Shown: positions 21,131 to 31,918 of the stretch, in pieces
How positions within the stretch are numbered: position 1 is the stretch's first letter
How the letters are laid out: each line of letters opens with the position of its first letter
Assembly (NCBI GenBank): GCA_023213395.1
Contig: CM041465.1
Coordinates: forward strand, 157,921,741-157,985,740
DNA from: Cycas panzhihuaensis
Lineage: Eukaryota > Cycadophyta
DNA length: 64,000 nt
Direction of reading: 5' to 3'
Position numbers and translations under genes: made by a program
The notes under the pieces: model-generated
The model's database searches: none
The model's input: the letters and a program-made list of their open reading frames with translations, nothing else
What the model was told of the DNA's origin: nothing

Positions 21131-22190
21131 TTACCTGCCTAGTCTGAGTCAATATATCCAATGAAACTAGGTTTATCTGTTTTAATATACTTCAATCCAA
21201 GGTCTAATGTACCTTTGATATATCTTACGATCCTTTTAGCAACATCCCAGTGAGTAACTTTTAGATTATGCATAAATTTGAAAATAATTTCTACAGAGAA
21301 AGATATATTCGGCCAGGTTGTTGTCAGGTAAATGAGACTTCCAACTAGTTGTCTAAAGAGTGTCTCATTTACTTGATGACTATCTTCATCAACTGTCAGA
21401 ACACATCTTGTTTCCATAGGTGTGGCATAGGAATTACAATCGTCCATATTGAATCTTTTGAGAAAATTCTTGGTATACTTAGACTGTGAAATAAAAATAT
21501 TATTTGCTGCTTGATTAACTTCTATACCATGATAGTAATGAAGTGGATCCATATCAGTCATTTCAATGTTATTTTCCATTTGTATTCATACCCATTTGAT
21601 TGTTTCATGATCGTTACCTATAACAATCATATCATCTACATATACAACAATTATGGTAATCGAATCTTCTTTTTGTTTCTTAGCATAAAGACTTAGATCA
21701 GTTTCACACCTGTTGAATCCTTTCCTTCAGAGATGATGATCTAGCTTTGCATACCAAACTCACGATGCTTGGTTTAAGCTGTACAAAGTCTTTTTAAATT
21801 TGCAGACCGGATTTTCTTCTCCCTTTTTTATGTATCCTAGTGGTTGCTCCATGTAGACAATTTCATCCAGATCACCATTTAGAAGGGAACTTTTTACGTC
21901 AAACTACACAATTTCCTATCCATATTGTGCTGCCATAGCTATAACTATCTGGATGGTCATCATTTCTGCTCCTAGACCAAAAATTTCTTCATGGTCAATA
22001 CCTACAATTTGTGTATATCCTTTTGCAACTAATCTGGCTTTATACTTTTCAATGCTACCATCAAGTTTTTCCTTTATTTTGTAAACCCACTTGCACCCTA
22101 CAATAGGTTTACCTTTAGGTGGAGAAACTAACTCCCAAGTATTGTTTTGTTTTATGGGGAGAATTTCCTTATTCATGGTTTCTAGCCATT
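21131..22190 (-). pseudogene. CoI reverse transcriptase
   Basis: Pieces in order: CKWVYKIKEKLDGSIEKYKARLVAKGY and IVGIDHEEIF (21916-22176), the YVDDMIVIG catalytic box at about 21625-21650, and MTDMDPLHYYHGIEVNQ through PMETRCVL, QLVGSLIYLTTTWPNI and GYIDSD (21139-21579). The YVDD box is intact, but stops and frameshifts separate the pieces. Confidence 0.85.
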
Positions 22191-23570
22191 TTGCCTTTTG
22201 ACAAGCTTCTTTATAGCTTCGAGGTTCACTTGAACAACTTAATGCTTAATGTCTTTGAGATCTTGTTTTTTATTAAAAAACATCTCCTTTTGACTCTTAT
22301 ACAGTCTTTAAGTATCACCTGGGTAGTCTTTTTTCAAGAGCACTTTCCTATCTTTTTGTCTCAACTTTCCATTTTGCCATTCCAAGTTCTTCACAAGATG
22401 CAACTTCTTTTTGAGCTATAACTTCTTTGTTTGGAGACTCTGCATTTTCTTCCATTCTTATGGCTTTTTGGGTGCAGACAAAGTCCTTTTTGATTGGAGT
22501 AGCTTTATCAAATATGACATCTCTTCTCACATAGATTTTGTTAGTTTTTGTATCTCTGCAGCGGTAGGCTTTATATTTGCTACTATATCCAGTCATGATA
22601 CACTCAATACTTTTGTCATCTAATTTAGTTCTTCTTTGATTTAGAATGTGCATATAGGCAGTGCTTCCAAAAAATTCTTCGATGACTTACATCAGGTTTC
22701 TTGCTTGTCCATACTTCTTCTGGAGTAACTTTTATTAAGGGTTCTTGTGGGACTTATGTTTATAAGATAAACAATTATATTAACAACTTCAACCCAATAT
22801 GCATTAGAGACATCTTTTTCCTTTATCATACATTTGGCCACCTCTGTTACAGTTTTGTTTAATCTTTCAACCACTCCATTAGACTGAGGAGTATAAGGAG
22901 TGGTGAGTTATCTGCAAATGCCATGAGTTTTAGAGAAATTAAAAAATTGATTTGAGACATATTCTCCTTCTCCATTTGTCCTAAGGACTTTGATTCTATG
23001 CCCACTTCCTAATTCATCTTGAGCTCTTATTTCTTTAAAACAATTAAAGACTTCTAATTTACTGAAGATAAAGAATACCCAAACTTTTTTATTGAAGTCA
23101 TCTATAAAAGTAAGAAAATGTTTGGCACTATTAATAAAATTTGGTATAATTGGTACATATATATTCTTGAATGAGGTATATGCTCTAATACCACAAAGAT
23201 AACCTACATGACTTAACATTTAAACATAAAGGTCTAACATATATCACTATGAACTAGTTCTAACTTTTCTTGTGCTCTCTAGTTGCATTCTTGAAATGAT
23301 GCTCTATGTTGTTTGCCCATCATACAACTTTTGCAAACAGAAGAATTTATTGTAATATCAACAGGTAATCCATCGTCCATATCAAAATTTTTAAGCATTT
23401 TCAGTCTATCATCTGTAATATGTCCATATTGGGAATGCCATATTTCATTACTAATACTTTCAACAACAAAAGTTTCTATAGAAGAGGAAAGAATGGTAGT
23501 AGAGACTAATTTATAAAGATTATCAGTTTTTATCCCTTTACTAATGATATCACCACCTTTTTTCATGTCA
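22191..23570 (-). pseudogene. CoI integrase and pre-integrase
   Basis: From upstream: YKLVSTTIL, EIWHSQYGHITDDRL and CKSCMMGKQHRASF (HHCC zinc finger, 23279-23566); FLTFIDDFNKKVWVFF and KVLRTNGEGEYVSNQFF, where the second catalytic Asp is Asn (22908-23219); VERLNKTVTEVAKCM with the catalytic Glu (22692-22874); then HILNQRRTKLDDKSIECIM (22348-22653). Several frameshifts. Confidence 0.85.
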
Positions 23571-23930
23571 CAAATATAACATTTTCCATCTTCCTGAAAG
23601 ATGACTTGAAGCCTTTTCTTTCTTAATTGGGATATAGAAAGAAGATTTTTCTTTAATCTTGGAACAAACAGAACATTACCAATCTTCTTGACTTTTTGAT
23701 TGATTTTAATTGTAATAGTTCCTTTGCTTTTAGTCTTCAGAGAAAAATTATCTCCACATTCAACAATTTTGTTTATCGAATAAGGATGAAGTGTCTCAAA
23801 CCTCTTCTCTGCTAGTCATATGATTTGAGGCTCTAGAGTCTATGAACTAGTCTCCATTGCTTCGAGTGCAAGAGGCTAAGGCAGTGATAAAAGAAGTTTC
23901 CTCTTCTTTTTCATCTTTAGATTGCTCGTT
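23571..23930 (-). pseudogene. CoI protease
   Basis: Reads FIDSRASNHMTS at about 23815-23850, so the catalytic Asp is kept but the Gly of DSGA is Arg. FVPRLKKNLLSISQL follows at about 23620-23670. Confidence 0.65.
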
Positions 23931-23933
23931 ACT

Positions 23934-24849
23934 TTAATTGCCTTCCATACGTTTTCCCTTAGAGATTTCAACTCTTATTTGAAAACAATTGCTTGAAATG
24001 TGCCCAAATCTTCCACAGTAATAATAGGGGCGAGTTTCTACTGATCTACAGTCAATAGCAAAGTGTCTTGGTCTTCCATAGTGATAACATACTCGATTAT
24101 TTGTTGATCTTCCTCTGGCAAGTCCTGATCTTTCTTTGATGAATCTTCCTCTGCCTGCCCTTTTATCTGTTGATCTTCCTCTTATGGTTTTGCCTCTACT
24201 GTGATCTGGTTCTCTAATCACGAGTCTAAAGAGAAATGCCTCTTCAACTTCATTTTCTTTGTCATATTTTTGTATCCTATGCTCTTGCTGAAGAAGATGT
24301 CCACATAGGGTATCAAATGACATATTGCAAGCTTGTCCTCCCACAATAAGTGTGTTCACTAGATTGTCAAACGACTTGGGCAATTTATGAAATACCAAAC
24401 GAACAATTTGTTTGTCTGATATAGATTCACCTGCAGATGTGATACTGTCTTTGACTTCTACCAATTTCGTAATAAAATTAGAAACTTATTCACCCTCCCT
24501 TAAATGGAGTCGGTATAGTTGTTCTCTAAGGGTAACAATATGGGTTTCATTTTTTTGAGTATATAAGGCTCCAAGAATTTTTTAAGCTTCAACTAAGGAG
24601 GAGGCTTTGCTTATATGAGTTAGAATGGAATCACATATGGATAGTGTAATGATTGCCAATGTATGTCTGTTCTTTTCTTCCCAACTAGCAAGCTTTATAG
24701 AATCTATGGCATTTTGTTTTATTTGTTTCTCAACGACTATGTCCTAGGTATTCTTGGCAACTAAAAGACCCTTCATTTTAATTCTCCAAGATGCATAATT
24801 TTGTCCATTTAATTTATTTGTCTCTCCTAATGAGTAAATAGAGGCCATT
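23934..24849 (-). pseudogene. CoI gag and zinc knuckles
   Basis: The start is about 24849 (MASIYSLGETNKLNG). A stop and frameshift follow near 24480. A 176-residue open segment then carries LVFHKLPKSFDNLVNTLIVGG, CNMSFDTLCGHLLQQEHRIQ, an Arg/Gly-rich run, and two CCHC boxes: CYHYGRPRHFAIDC with Tyr at the second Cys, and YYYCGRFGHISSNC with Tyr at the first Cys. Confidence 0.8.
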
Positions 24850-25202
24850 TTATAAGAGTCAACAATGAGAACTACAAAAAACAAAGTTTTTTTCATTGTA
24901 GCAGGTATGAAAAAAGGACAATTGTACAGAAGTTTAAAAAGACCCCCTCAAAACTTAGATCTCTTCACTGCCTATTGGAATCTGTAGACGAAATTTGGAT
25001 TGGAGTTTTCGTTTGATAGAAAAATGGTTTGAAAGTGAAAGGGGCAACTAGAGTTCAAATTGCATTTTTGTTCATAACTTGGAAAATTCTCGAAATCTCT
25101 TAGCAAACTTATACTTGATGGAAAGCTTGTGTCCTTAGGAAGATTTTAAGACCAATTGCATCGATTGAAACTAAAAAAAAAGAGTAAAAATAACAGAAGA
25201 AG
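24850..25202 (-). other. CoI leader (partial)
   Basis: Non-coding leader of CoI up to the CoA insertion. AGAAG at 25198-25202 would be the CoA target duplication; its partner is outside the window. Confidence 0.6.
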
Positions 25203-25414
25203 TGTTAGAGAAATAATGTTTTATCTTTTGTGTTCCAAAGTTTTTTAAAGTAAAGTCGAGGGTTATGTGTCCAACCCCTCTTTAATGTATTATTGACACT
25301 TGGCCAACATGCACTGGCCTCTTTATGTTCACATGATGTATTTATATGAGAGTTTCTCTCTCCTTATTAATGCATTGAAGCATTTTCTTCTCAGATTCAT
25401 TGAGTGTTCTTACA
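25203..25414 (+). repeat. CoA 5' LTR
   Basis: 212 bases, TGTTAGAGAAATAATG to GTGTTCTTACA. The end is fixed by the primer site. It resembles the CoG and CoI LTRs. Confidence 0.8.
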
Positions 25415-25428
25415 TGGTATCAGAGTAG
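25415..25428 (+). promoter_or_regulatory. CoA primer binding site
   Basis: TGGTATCAGAGTAG, complementary to the 3' end of initiator tRNA-Met, directly abuts the LTR. Confidence 0.85.
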
Positions 25429-25479
25429 GTTTGCAAATCTAAGCCTGTTTGAAATTTAATCCTGGCAAAAGATAATTTG

Positions 25480-26200
25480 AAAAATTCAATTTGAAGAAAG
25501 TGTCTTTGGTTTAATTAAGGAGAAAAGGATGCAGTATAGTTGCATTAGAATGGCTTTAATTTTTTCCCTTGGGGAATCTGATAAACTCACAGGGTAAAAC
25601 TGTAACATATGGAAACTCAAAATGCAAGGTCTCTTAATGGCAAAAAATGCATGGGATATAGCCATAGGCAAGGAGGCCAAACCCACAGATATAGTGGATG
25701 TGATTAGTTGGGAAGGAAGGGACATGATGGCTTTGGCTGCGATTATATTGTCTGTAGGAGATTCCTTGATATGAGCCACATAAGTTCTGCCTCCACCTCT
25801 CCAGAAGCTTGAAAAATTCTAGCCTGATTATATAGTTAGAAGAATGAAGCACATATTATATCTCTCAAAGAACAATTGTACAAGGTCAATATCAAAGAAG
25901 GAGAAAGTGTGCCAAATTCTATAACTAAGGTAGTTGAGATTAAGAATGGTTTAGTTTCTGCAAGTGAAACTATAATTGACTCTGAACTTGTTCGTCTAAC
26001 TATCAACAAATTGCCAAAATCATTTGACACTATGGTAAATACACTTACCATAGGTGGGCATACAACAAATATGCCCTTTGACACCTTGACAGGGCACATG
26101 CTGTAATAGGAACAAAGGAACAAAAGATATGAAAAAGAAATTGACATTGAGGAAGCATTTCTCTCAAAGATGAGTATGGAAACTAGGGGATGATCTTGAA
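25480..26200 (+). pseudogene. CoA gag
   Basis: Blocks: IWKLKMQGLLMAKNAWDIAIG, TDIVDVISWEGRDMMALAAI, then after a frameshift MYKVNIKEGESVPNSITKVVE, LTINKLPKSFDTMVNTLTIGG and PFDTLTGHML. Two adjacent stops after HML at 26104-26109 sit where CoI has QQ, which fits C-to-T changes in CAA and CAG codons. Confidence 0.8.
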
Positions 26201-26329
26201 ATACGATGAGAGGATGCAACTAATTTACTAGAGGATGGCTTAGACTTCTAGCCAAATCATCGTGGTCTCTAGAAGGACGAGGGAGAACTCCATGGGGATT
26301 AGAAGGAAGAGGCAAATCTATACTTAGAG

Positions 26330-26480
26330 AATCCAAAGAATGTTTTCATTATGGAAGGGATGGGCACTTGGCTAGTGATTGTAGAATGGAAAATTTACCA
26401 AATTGTTATTATTGTGGAAGAAGAAGACACTCTTCAAATCATTGTTCACAAAAGCAAGCTGACATCTAGAGAGGGAAGGG
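26330..26480 (+). pseudogene. CoA zinc knuckles
   Basis: Two CCHC boxes: CFHYGRDGHLASDC (second Cys replaced by Tyr) and CYYCGRRRHSSNHC (complete CX2CX4HX4C). An Arg/Gly-rich region precedes them. Confidence 0.75.
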
Positions 26481-26564
26481 AATAGAAGGAAACCACAACC
26501 ATGAATAGGTAGAACAAGATGATGAAGAAATTGCCCTTATCACTGCTTTGTCCATGCGTACCAA

Positions 26565-26800
26565 CAAAAATGAAGACTGGTACATAAACTCAGGAACATC
26601 AAATCATATGACTAGGAGAGGAATGGTTTGAAACGTTGAGGCCATATCTCATCAAGAAGATCGTGGAGCTTGGTAATAACTTTCCTCTATAGATTAAAGG
26701 GAAAGGTACTATTGCTATCTCAATTGATGGTGAAATCAAAAAAATTGGAGTTCTTTATGTACCTGGCCTAAAAAGAAATCTCTTATCTGTATCCTAGTTA
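26565..26800 (+). pseudogene. CoA protease with NSGT active site
   Basis: Reads DWYINSGTSNHMT at about 26575-26615. The catalytic Asp is Asn, the same change as in CoG. LYVPGLKRNLLSV follows at 26755-26790. Confidence 0.75.
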
Positions 26801-27705
26801 AGAAAAAAGAGACTTAGAGTCATTTTTAAGGAAGATGGAAGCTGTTATACTCATGATATGAAAAATGATGGAATTATAATTGCAAAAGGAGTTGAAATTG
26901 ATAATCTTTATAAATTGATTTCAACTCCTATTTTGCCTAATCATTTTGTAAAGTTCCTTGTTGTTAATAGCACCACTAATGAAATTTGTCATTCTAAGTA
27001 TGGACACATTGCAAATAGACGATTAGAATTATTAAATAATTCTAATATGGTGGATGGTTTGCTTGAAATGTATTTTTAATCCTTTGTACGCAAAAGTTGT
27101 ACGATTGGAGAGCAACATCAAGATCCTTTTTAGCAAAGCATATGGAAAGCACATAAAAAATTAGAATTAGTTCACACTGATTTATGTGGGCCAATAATGC
27201 CAAATTCAATAAATGAAGTAAGGTACTTCCTCACCTTCATTGATAATTTCTCAAGAAAAACTTGGGTCTATTTTCTTTTTAGTAAGTCAGAAGTCTTAAA
27301 CTACTTCAAAGAATTCAAGGCATAGGTTGAATTGGAGAGTGAGTGCAAAATCAAAATCCTTTGGTCTGACAGAGGAGGAAAATACAATTCCAATGACTTC
27401 TGTCATTTTTGTAAAATAATTGGGATACAAAAACAGGTAACTACTCTATATACACCACAATCAAATGGAGTAGCTGAACATATGAATAGAACATAATGGA
27501 AATGGCACGAAACATGATAAGCGAAAAGGAATTAACAAAAACATATTGGGCAGAAGCAGTCAACACAACAGTGTACCTCATCAATAGAAGCCCTACACAA
27601 ACTTTGGATAAGATAACTCTTGAAGAAGCATGGACTGGCAGAAGGCTAGATGTAAGTCATCTTAAAATCTTTGGTAGCAAAGCTTATGTTCACATTTCTA
27701 ACAAG
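26801..27705 (+). pseudogene. CoA pre-integrase and integrase, N-terminal part
   Basis: NLYKLISTPIL and EICHSKYGHIANRRLELL give the His side of the zinc finger. Degenerate CTIGEQHQ, LVHTDLCGPI, FLTFIDNFSRKTWVYF, ILWSDRGGKYNS and SNGVAEHMNRT follow. Catalytic Asp 1 and 2 and Glu can be placed. The final open part (27496-27711) holds MARNMISEKELTKTYWAEAVNTTVYLINRSPTQTLDK and KIFGSKAYVHIS, then stops at the CoB insertion. Confidence 0.8.
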
Positions 27706-28133
27706 TGTTAGAAATATTCTTTATTTAATCTAATGTTATCTTTTAAATTATTGATTAATGTAATTTTTATAAAGCCAAATTATGTATTACTAAAAGTTCG
27801 GTGAAATGGACAACTATCAATTTCAACAAACTCCTACCTATCTTCTCAAATAATTATTCGAGAATCTTTCAAGCATTTCTGGTTGGTATGGTTATGGATG
27901 TGTAGGTAGTTCTGAGCCTAATTGGCTGAAATCTAAGAGAGGATGAGTTCCTCGGATAACTCCATTGTATTCCTTTTATTATTATAATAAAATATATTAT
28001 TTCTGAGGTGGTTTTTTCTTCCTTGTAGGGGTTTTCCACCTGTCATATCATGGTGTACATTGTGATTGGATTTGTGGATATTATATTGTGATTTTCATTG
28101 TTCTGTTTGCACAATGATTCCCTCTGTCCAACA
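27706..28133 (+). repeat. CoB 5' LTR
   Basis: 428 bases from TGTTAGAAATATTC to CTCTGTCCAACA. The start is fixed by the break in CoA integrase, where ACAAG at 27701-27705 is the presumed target duplication. The end is fixed by the primer site. Confidence 0.8.
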
Positions 28134-28147
28134 TGGTATCAGAGTAG
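28134..28147 (+). promoter_or_regulatory. CoB primer binding site
   Basis: TGGTATCAGAGTAG next to the LTR, matching the initiator tRNA-Met 3' end. Confidence 0.85.
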
Positions 28148-28882
28148 GGATTTGGAGCAGCTTCTATGTCTGGTTTTGAGGACTGCTTTAAAAAAGAAGC
28201 AATTCTAGTATCATCACCATTTATTCATCCACCACTATGGTTTGTATAACCCAAACAATGCAGAGTTATATAGACATAAAGTAAGGGGTTGAAAGCAGGT
28301 ATGAAAAAGCAATGATTTGAATTGTTAACGAGGGGAACACCAGCAGTACAACAAAGAGATGAAGGTGGTCGGAGTAGTGATCTGCACGAGGAATTGTCAC
28401 AGAAGAAGAGGATCAAGGAAGGCGAGATCACTGCAAAGTCGAATCTGACCTAGCGTGCGTAGTTCCAAAGAGAACTGTCGCGCAACCAAGAAAAGGATTC
28501 ACTATATTTTGAATTTGAACGAAGATGCCACATAACGTCACGCATCAAGGAAGCCCTTGTAATTCCTCCTACTTTGGTTTCAATTAAAGAAGTCTCAGTG
28601 ATGAAAAGGGGAACAACCGCCACTGTAGACGCAAAGATGCCACTCTGGCCCTAGCTGCCAAAATACTCGTGGAAAACTCGAATGAAAGCTCAGACAGAAG
28701 AATGTAATGCAAAAATGTCATACTATCTACGAAGACATAGTTGAATTGACGCAGAGGTGAAGCTCTCCTTCACGCATCACGCAGATGCAGAAAATCTAGA
28801 AATTAAGAGATGAGATGGAGCTCTAAATCCATAATCAATCAATTGAAATTGATGCAGGAACAAGTGGTAGCGAGGACGTAAA
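28148..28882 (+). other. CoB leader, part 1
   Basis: Non-coding. It contains phrases such as CACGCAGATGCA (28777) that recur at 44461 beyond Gy2, consistent with one continuous leader. Confidence 0.55.
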
Positions 28883-29118
28883 TGTTGGAGCATATTGTGA
28901 CATGCTGGGCTATGAGAAGCCCAAAGAGACTGGGTAACCTTGGATGTGCAGGTACGGACCGTACGAAGGTACACATGCAGCAAAAAGTGGAAGAAATCAA
29001 CATTTTGGGTACGAGGATGTGTGCGCATCTAAAAGGTACGCAATACGTATACGCACCGCGTAATGCAAGCAGACAGAGATGGTACGCATGACAGGATTGG
29101 ACATAAGGAAGCCTGGGA

Positions 29119-29126
29119 TGACGTCA
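29119..29126. promoter_or_regulatory. TGACGTCA element in Gy2 LTR
   Basis: Palindromic TGACGTCA, a consensus site for plant bZIP/TGA factors. It is conserved in the 3' LTR at 43832-43839 and lies about 140 bases upstream of the TATA-like box. Confidence 0.5.
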
Positions 29127-29260
29127 GACGTATGTATGAACGGATTAAGACAACAATTAAGGAAGACTAACCAATGGCTAGGAAGAGGTACGCTTGGACT
29201 AAAAGGATACGGTTATGACAGACAGTCATAACCCTTCAGCGAAAGGACACCAAGGAGGCG

Positions 29261-29268
29261 TATTTAAG
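29261..29268 (+). promoter_or_regulatory. TATA-like box of Gy2 LTR promoter
   Basis: TATTTAAG in a conserved context (AGGAGGCG before it), repeated in the 3' LTR at 43982-43989. Its position is suitable for the U3/R boundary. Confidence 0.5.
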
Positions 29269-29384
29269 TGACTTTGCAAGGACCATTCGGTTAGGGTGAG
29301 AGCCAAGTATTCTAGCACACATTGGTACAGAGACCAGTATGCATGATAGCAGCCTAAGCCGTGTATATTAATGGGTACCTCATG

Positions 29385-29606
29385 GGTACGCATGTGACAA
29401 AATTAGTGTATGAGGCTGGAATGCACAGGAAATGCATTCCAGCACCTTGTGTACAGAAACTTATTGCTTAATAAAAGAAGAGTTGCATGGAAATTGGTAC
29501 GCATGTGACAAAATTAGTGTATGAGGCTGGAATGCACAGGAAATGCATTCCAGCACCTTGTGTACAGAAACTTATTGCTTAATAAAAGAAGAGTTGCGTG
29601 GAAATT
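29385..29606 (+). repeat. 111-base tandem duplication in Gy2 5' LTR
   Basis: Two near-identical units, 29385-29495 and 29496-29606, differing by one visible base (GTTGCATGG against GTTGCGTGG). The 3' LTR has one unit (from about 44104). Each unit carries a hairpin and AATAAA. Confidence 0.95.
29415..29443 (+). promoter_or_regulatory. Conserved hairpin upstream of polyadenylation signal
   Basis: GCTGGAATGCA and TGCATTCCAGC form a perfect 11-bp stem with a 7-base loop. It is repeated at 29526-29554 and in the 3' LTR at 44134-44162, where only the loop differs. AATAAA follows at 29470 (also 29581 and 44189). Confidence 0.6.
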
Positions 29607-29819
29607 GTGGATTCTCTGTGTTTGCAAAGATTGAATGTGGAATATGTGATGATCCTTGTATTATTGTGTGCCATTGTGTTGTAATCATGTGGAAATGCTA
29701 ATAAATCAGTGTGATCTATGTGGATGGTTATGTTGACTGTGTCCTAAACTAGACTACAACTTGTGTTACCTTGACAAGTGTATTGATCTCATAAGGGGTG
29801 TGAAATCTATAAGTCAACA

Positions 29820-30190
29820 TTGGTTCCGTTGCCTACATCCATTGAGGAGGGACGGGGCCTAGGAGTTTCACAAGGAGGAATGTGTAAAAGACAAAGGACC
29901 CTGGCTGTTGTTGTGATGGCAGGCTGTAACTAAGCCTCCCACAGCCAGGGGACCTTCCAATGCCACCTAAGAGGCCTTCAAAGGCGGAAGAGCCATAAAA
30001 GGATACTTCACCTAAAGGGAAAGAAACAAGTAGACAGAGAGCATTACAGTGGTCAAAAGAGTCAAAACTGAGAAGGGCAAGAAGACTAAGTTCGCAGAAT
30101 AACGAGACTAAGGGACAGTCCGTTGAAAAATCTGAGGCAAATGGAGCCCAGACACCTCAGGAACAAGGAGAGGGAAACAATGGCGAACAA
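29820..30190 (+). other. Gy2 primer site and leader
   Basis: TTGGTTCCGTTGCC follows the LTR; the TGG start is right for a primer site but I cannot name the tRNA. It is not the initiator Met type used by the copia elements here. The remaining leader is non-coding or carries a decayed gag N-terminus. Confidence 0.6.
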
Positions 30191-31150
30191 ATGGTACTAA
30201 CACCAGCCCCAATCAAGGATGACCTGTTTAGCCTGGAATATGAAGAAAAACCAAATGTGGATAAGGAACATAAAGACGCTCTAACAAAGGAGGAAAGTAT
30301 ACCTGTGGAAGACACTCTGAAGGACCTAAGTGACAACGAGAAAAAGGCAGAGGAAGGTCCCTCAGCATATTGGGAAAACATGCTAACAAGGTAGCTTTTT
30401 GAAGATTCATCAGATAGAGGATCTGATCAATCATACATATTGGTGACACCATTGACAATACAAGTGCCAGGTGTGCCAGAACCCATACATCTAAAGACCC
30501 CATTTAAGAATCCATTATTTGGGAAGGATAATATTGCAGTAAGCACTCCAAACACATCTCCAAAAGAAAAGGGTAAAGGAGAGGAGATAGAATCCAGTGA
30601 GGAGGAAAAAGGGGAAGAATCACCACTAGGTGGGACACCGGTACAATCTCCTAGGATGGATGATTACAGAGATTTTGGAAAATTGATCTTCAATGACACT
30701 TCGAATGCAGCTGAACATGCATATTTGTTTCAAAATTTGATTGACGTAAACAAAACTACGGATGAAGATGAGATAAAAGCCAGATTCACTTGTACATTGA
30801 GGGGAGTACCATTGGCATGGTACAAGGAGTTAGACAAGAAAGAATTATGGGCCAACATAAAAAAGTCTTTTGAAGAAAGATTTCAAAAGTTTCGAAGTAA
30901 TGAAGCAGTGGAAATTGCCCTAAGGGAAATCAAACAAAGACCCGAAGAATCGGTGTTAACTTATATCAGTCGAATGAAAATTATTGCAGCCAATATGATC
31001 AACGAGACCGTGACAGACCACAATATGAAAAATTATTTTATCAGAGGATTAAATGAGAAGCTGAGAGCTATGATGCATGCACATCCATTAAAGTCATTCA
31101 AGAATGCCCAGGATCTAGCATTTGACTTTGAGATGGAGATGGATGCTTAG
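30191..31150 (+). pseudogene. Gy2 gag
   Basis: One reading frame with a single stop at 30392-30394. The N-terminal part is acidic and charged. The capsid-like core from about 30660 has FGKLIFNDTSNAAEHAYLF, ARFTCTLRGVPLAWYKEL, SFEERFQKFRSNEAVEIAL and NMKNYFIRGLNEKLRAMM, typical of the retrotransposon gag domain. It stops at 31148, then the same frame continues into the zinc knuckles, so gag and protease were probably one frame. Confidence 0.85.
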
Positions 31151-31860
31151 GCAGGAGGACACGACCCCCTCCTATTGAGATTACAAGAGGAAATGAGGGA
31201 AATTAAACAGAATCAGCATAACCGACCCTTCTGCCAGGTGGGAGTATCAGAAGAGGAATCATAAGTAGAAACTCTGAGGAAGGAAGTGGCAAGATTGAAG
31301 ATAAGGAATAATAGAGAGGATGAAATGACAAAGAAGAAGAAGGATCATGAATTCAGAGTAGAAAAATGGTGCCACATCTGTGAAGAAAGTTCGCACACGA
31401 CCAAAGAGTGTGAACTTAATCCGAAGAATAGTGCATTGCACCAAAGGGACAAATGGTGCCACATATGCGATGTGGATACGCATATGATAAAGGATTGTTT
31501 TTACAACCCAAGAGGGAAATCGTACAGAGGATGAGGTAGGGGAAGAGGAGGCAACCCACTCCGGAATATATACACAACGAGGAGTACACAGGAGCCCTCA
31601 AGGAAGAAATAACCAATGGGAAGATGCCTTATATGCTTACAATTTGGTCATTGGAAATCCGAATGCCCAACCAAGGGGGAATACGAACAAAAACCGTTCG
31701 TATGTAACAACTGTGGGCCTAGTGAACACAAAACGGAGGATTGCAAGGGGAAAGCGAAAGCCACCAACTTAATGACAATCATACCGGAGAGTAAAAATGT
31801 AAAACTCCAAAAGAAGCAAAAAGAGAAGGAAGAAGAGGGGTATCCAAACCCATAGACGGA
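31151..31860 (+). pseudogene. Gy2 nucleocapsid, four CCHC boxes
   Basis: Same frame as gag. Boxes: CHICEESSHTTKEC (31374), CHICDVDTHMIKDC (31458), CLICLQFGHWKSEC (31625) and CNNCGPSEHKTEDC (31706). All are complete CX2CX4HX4C. In-frame stops at 31262, 31532 and 31853 interrupt the stretch, and a small gap lies near 31605. Four boxes is more than the one or two usual for plant gypsy gags. Confidence 0.85.
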
Positions 31861-31918
31861 GATGAATCAGTTTTGACAAGCAAAGCAAGTATTATAGGAA
31901 CTAGCTCAGGAGGAGACT

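Larger units (their letters stand above)
20463..25202 (-). mobile_element. CoI: Ty1/copia retrotransposon, interrupted by CoA
   Basis: Minus-strand copia with 3' LTR at 20463-20681 and a full, decayed gag-pol. Its leader is cut at 25202 by CoA, so its 5' LTR should lie beyond the window. LTR and protein similarity place it in the same family as CoA and CoG. Confidence 0.85.
25203..27705 (+). mobile_element. CoA: Ty1/copia retrotransposon, 5' half
   Basis: Plus-strand copia with LTR, tRNA-iMet primer site, gag, zinc knuckles, protease and the first part of integrase. It is cut within the integrase gene by CoB at 27706. The rest (end of integrase, RT, RNase H, 3' LTR) must lie past 64000. Confidence 0.85.
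28883..29819 (+). repeat. Gy2 5' LTR
   Basis: 937 bases from TGTTGGAGCATATTG to ATAAGTCAACA. It matches the 3' LTR 43593-44427 (835 bases). The length difference is mostly one 111-base tandem duplication at 29385-29606. Confidence 0.95.

Noticed and set aside
25415-25428. TGGTATCAGAG segments as possible tRNA gene pieces
   Set aside because: They occur only next to LTR ends and are primer binding sites. No cloverleaf can be built around them.
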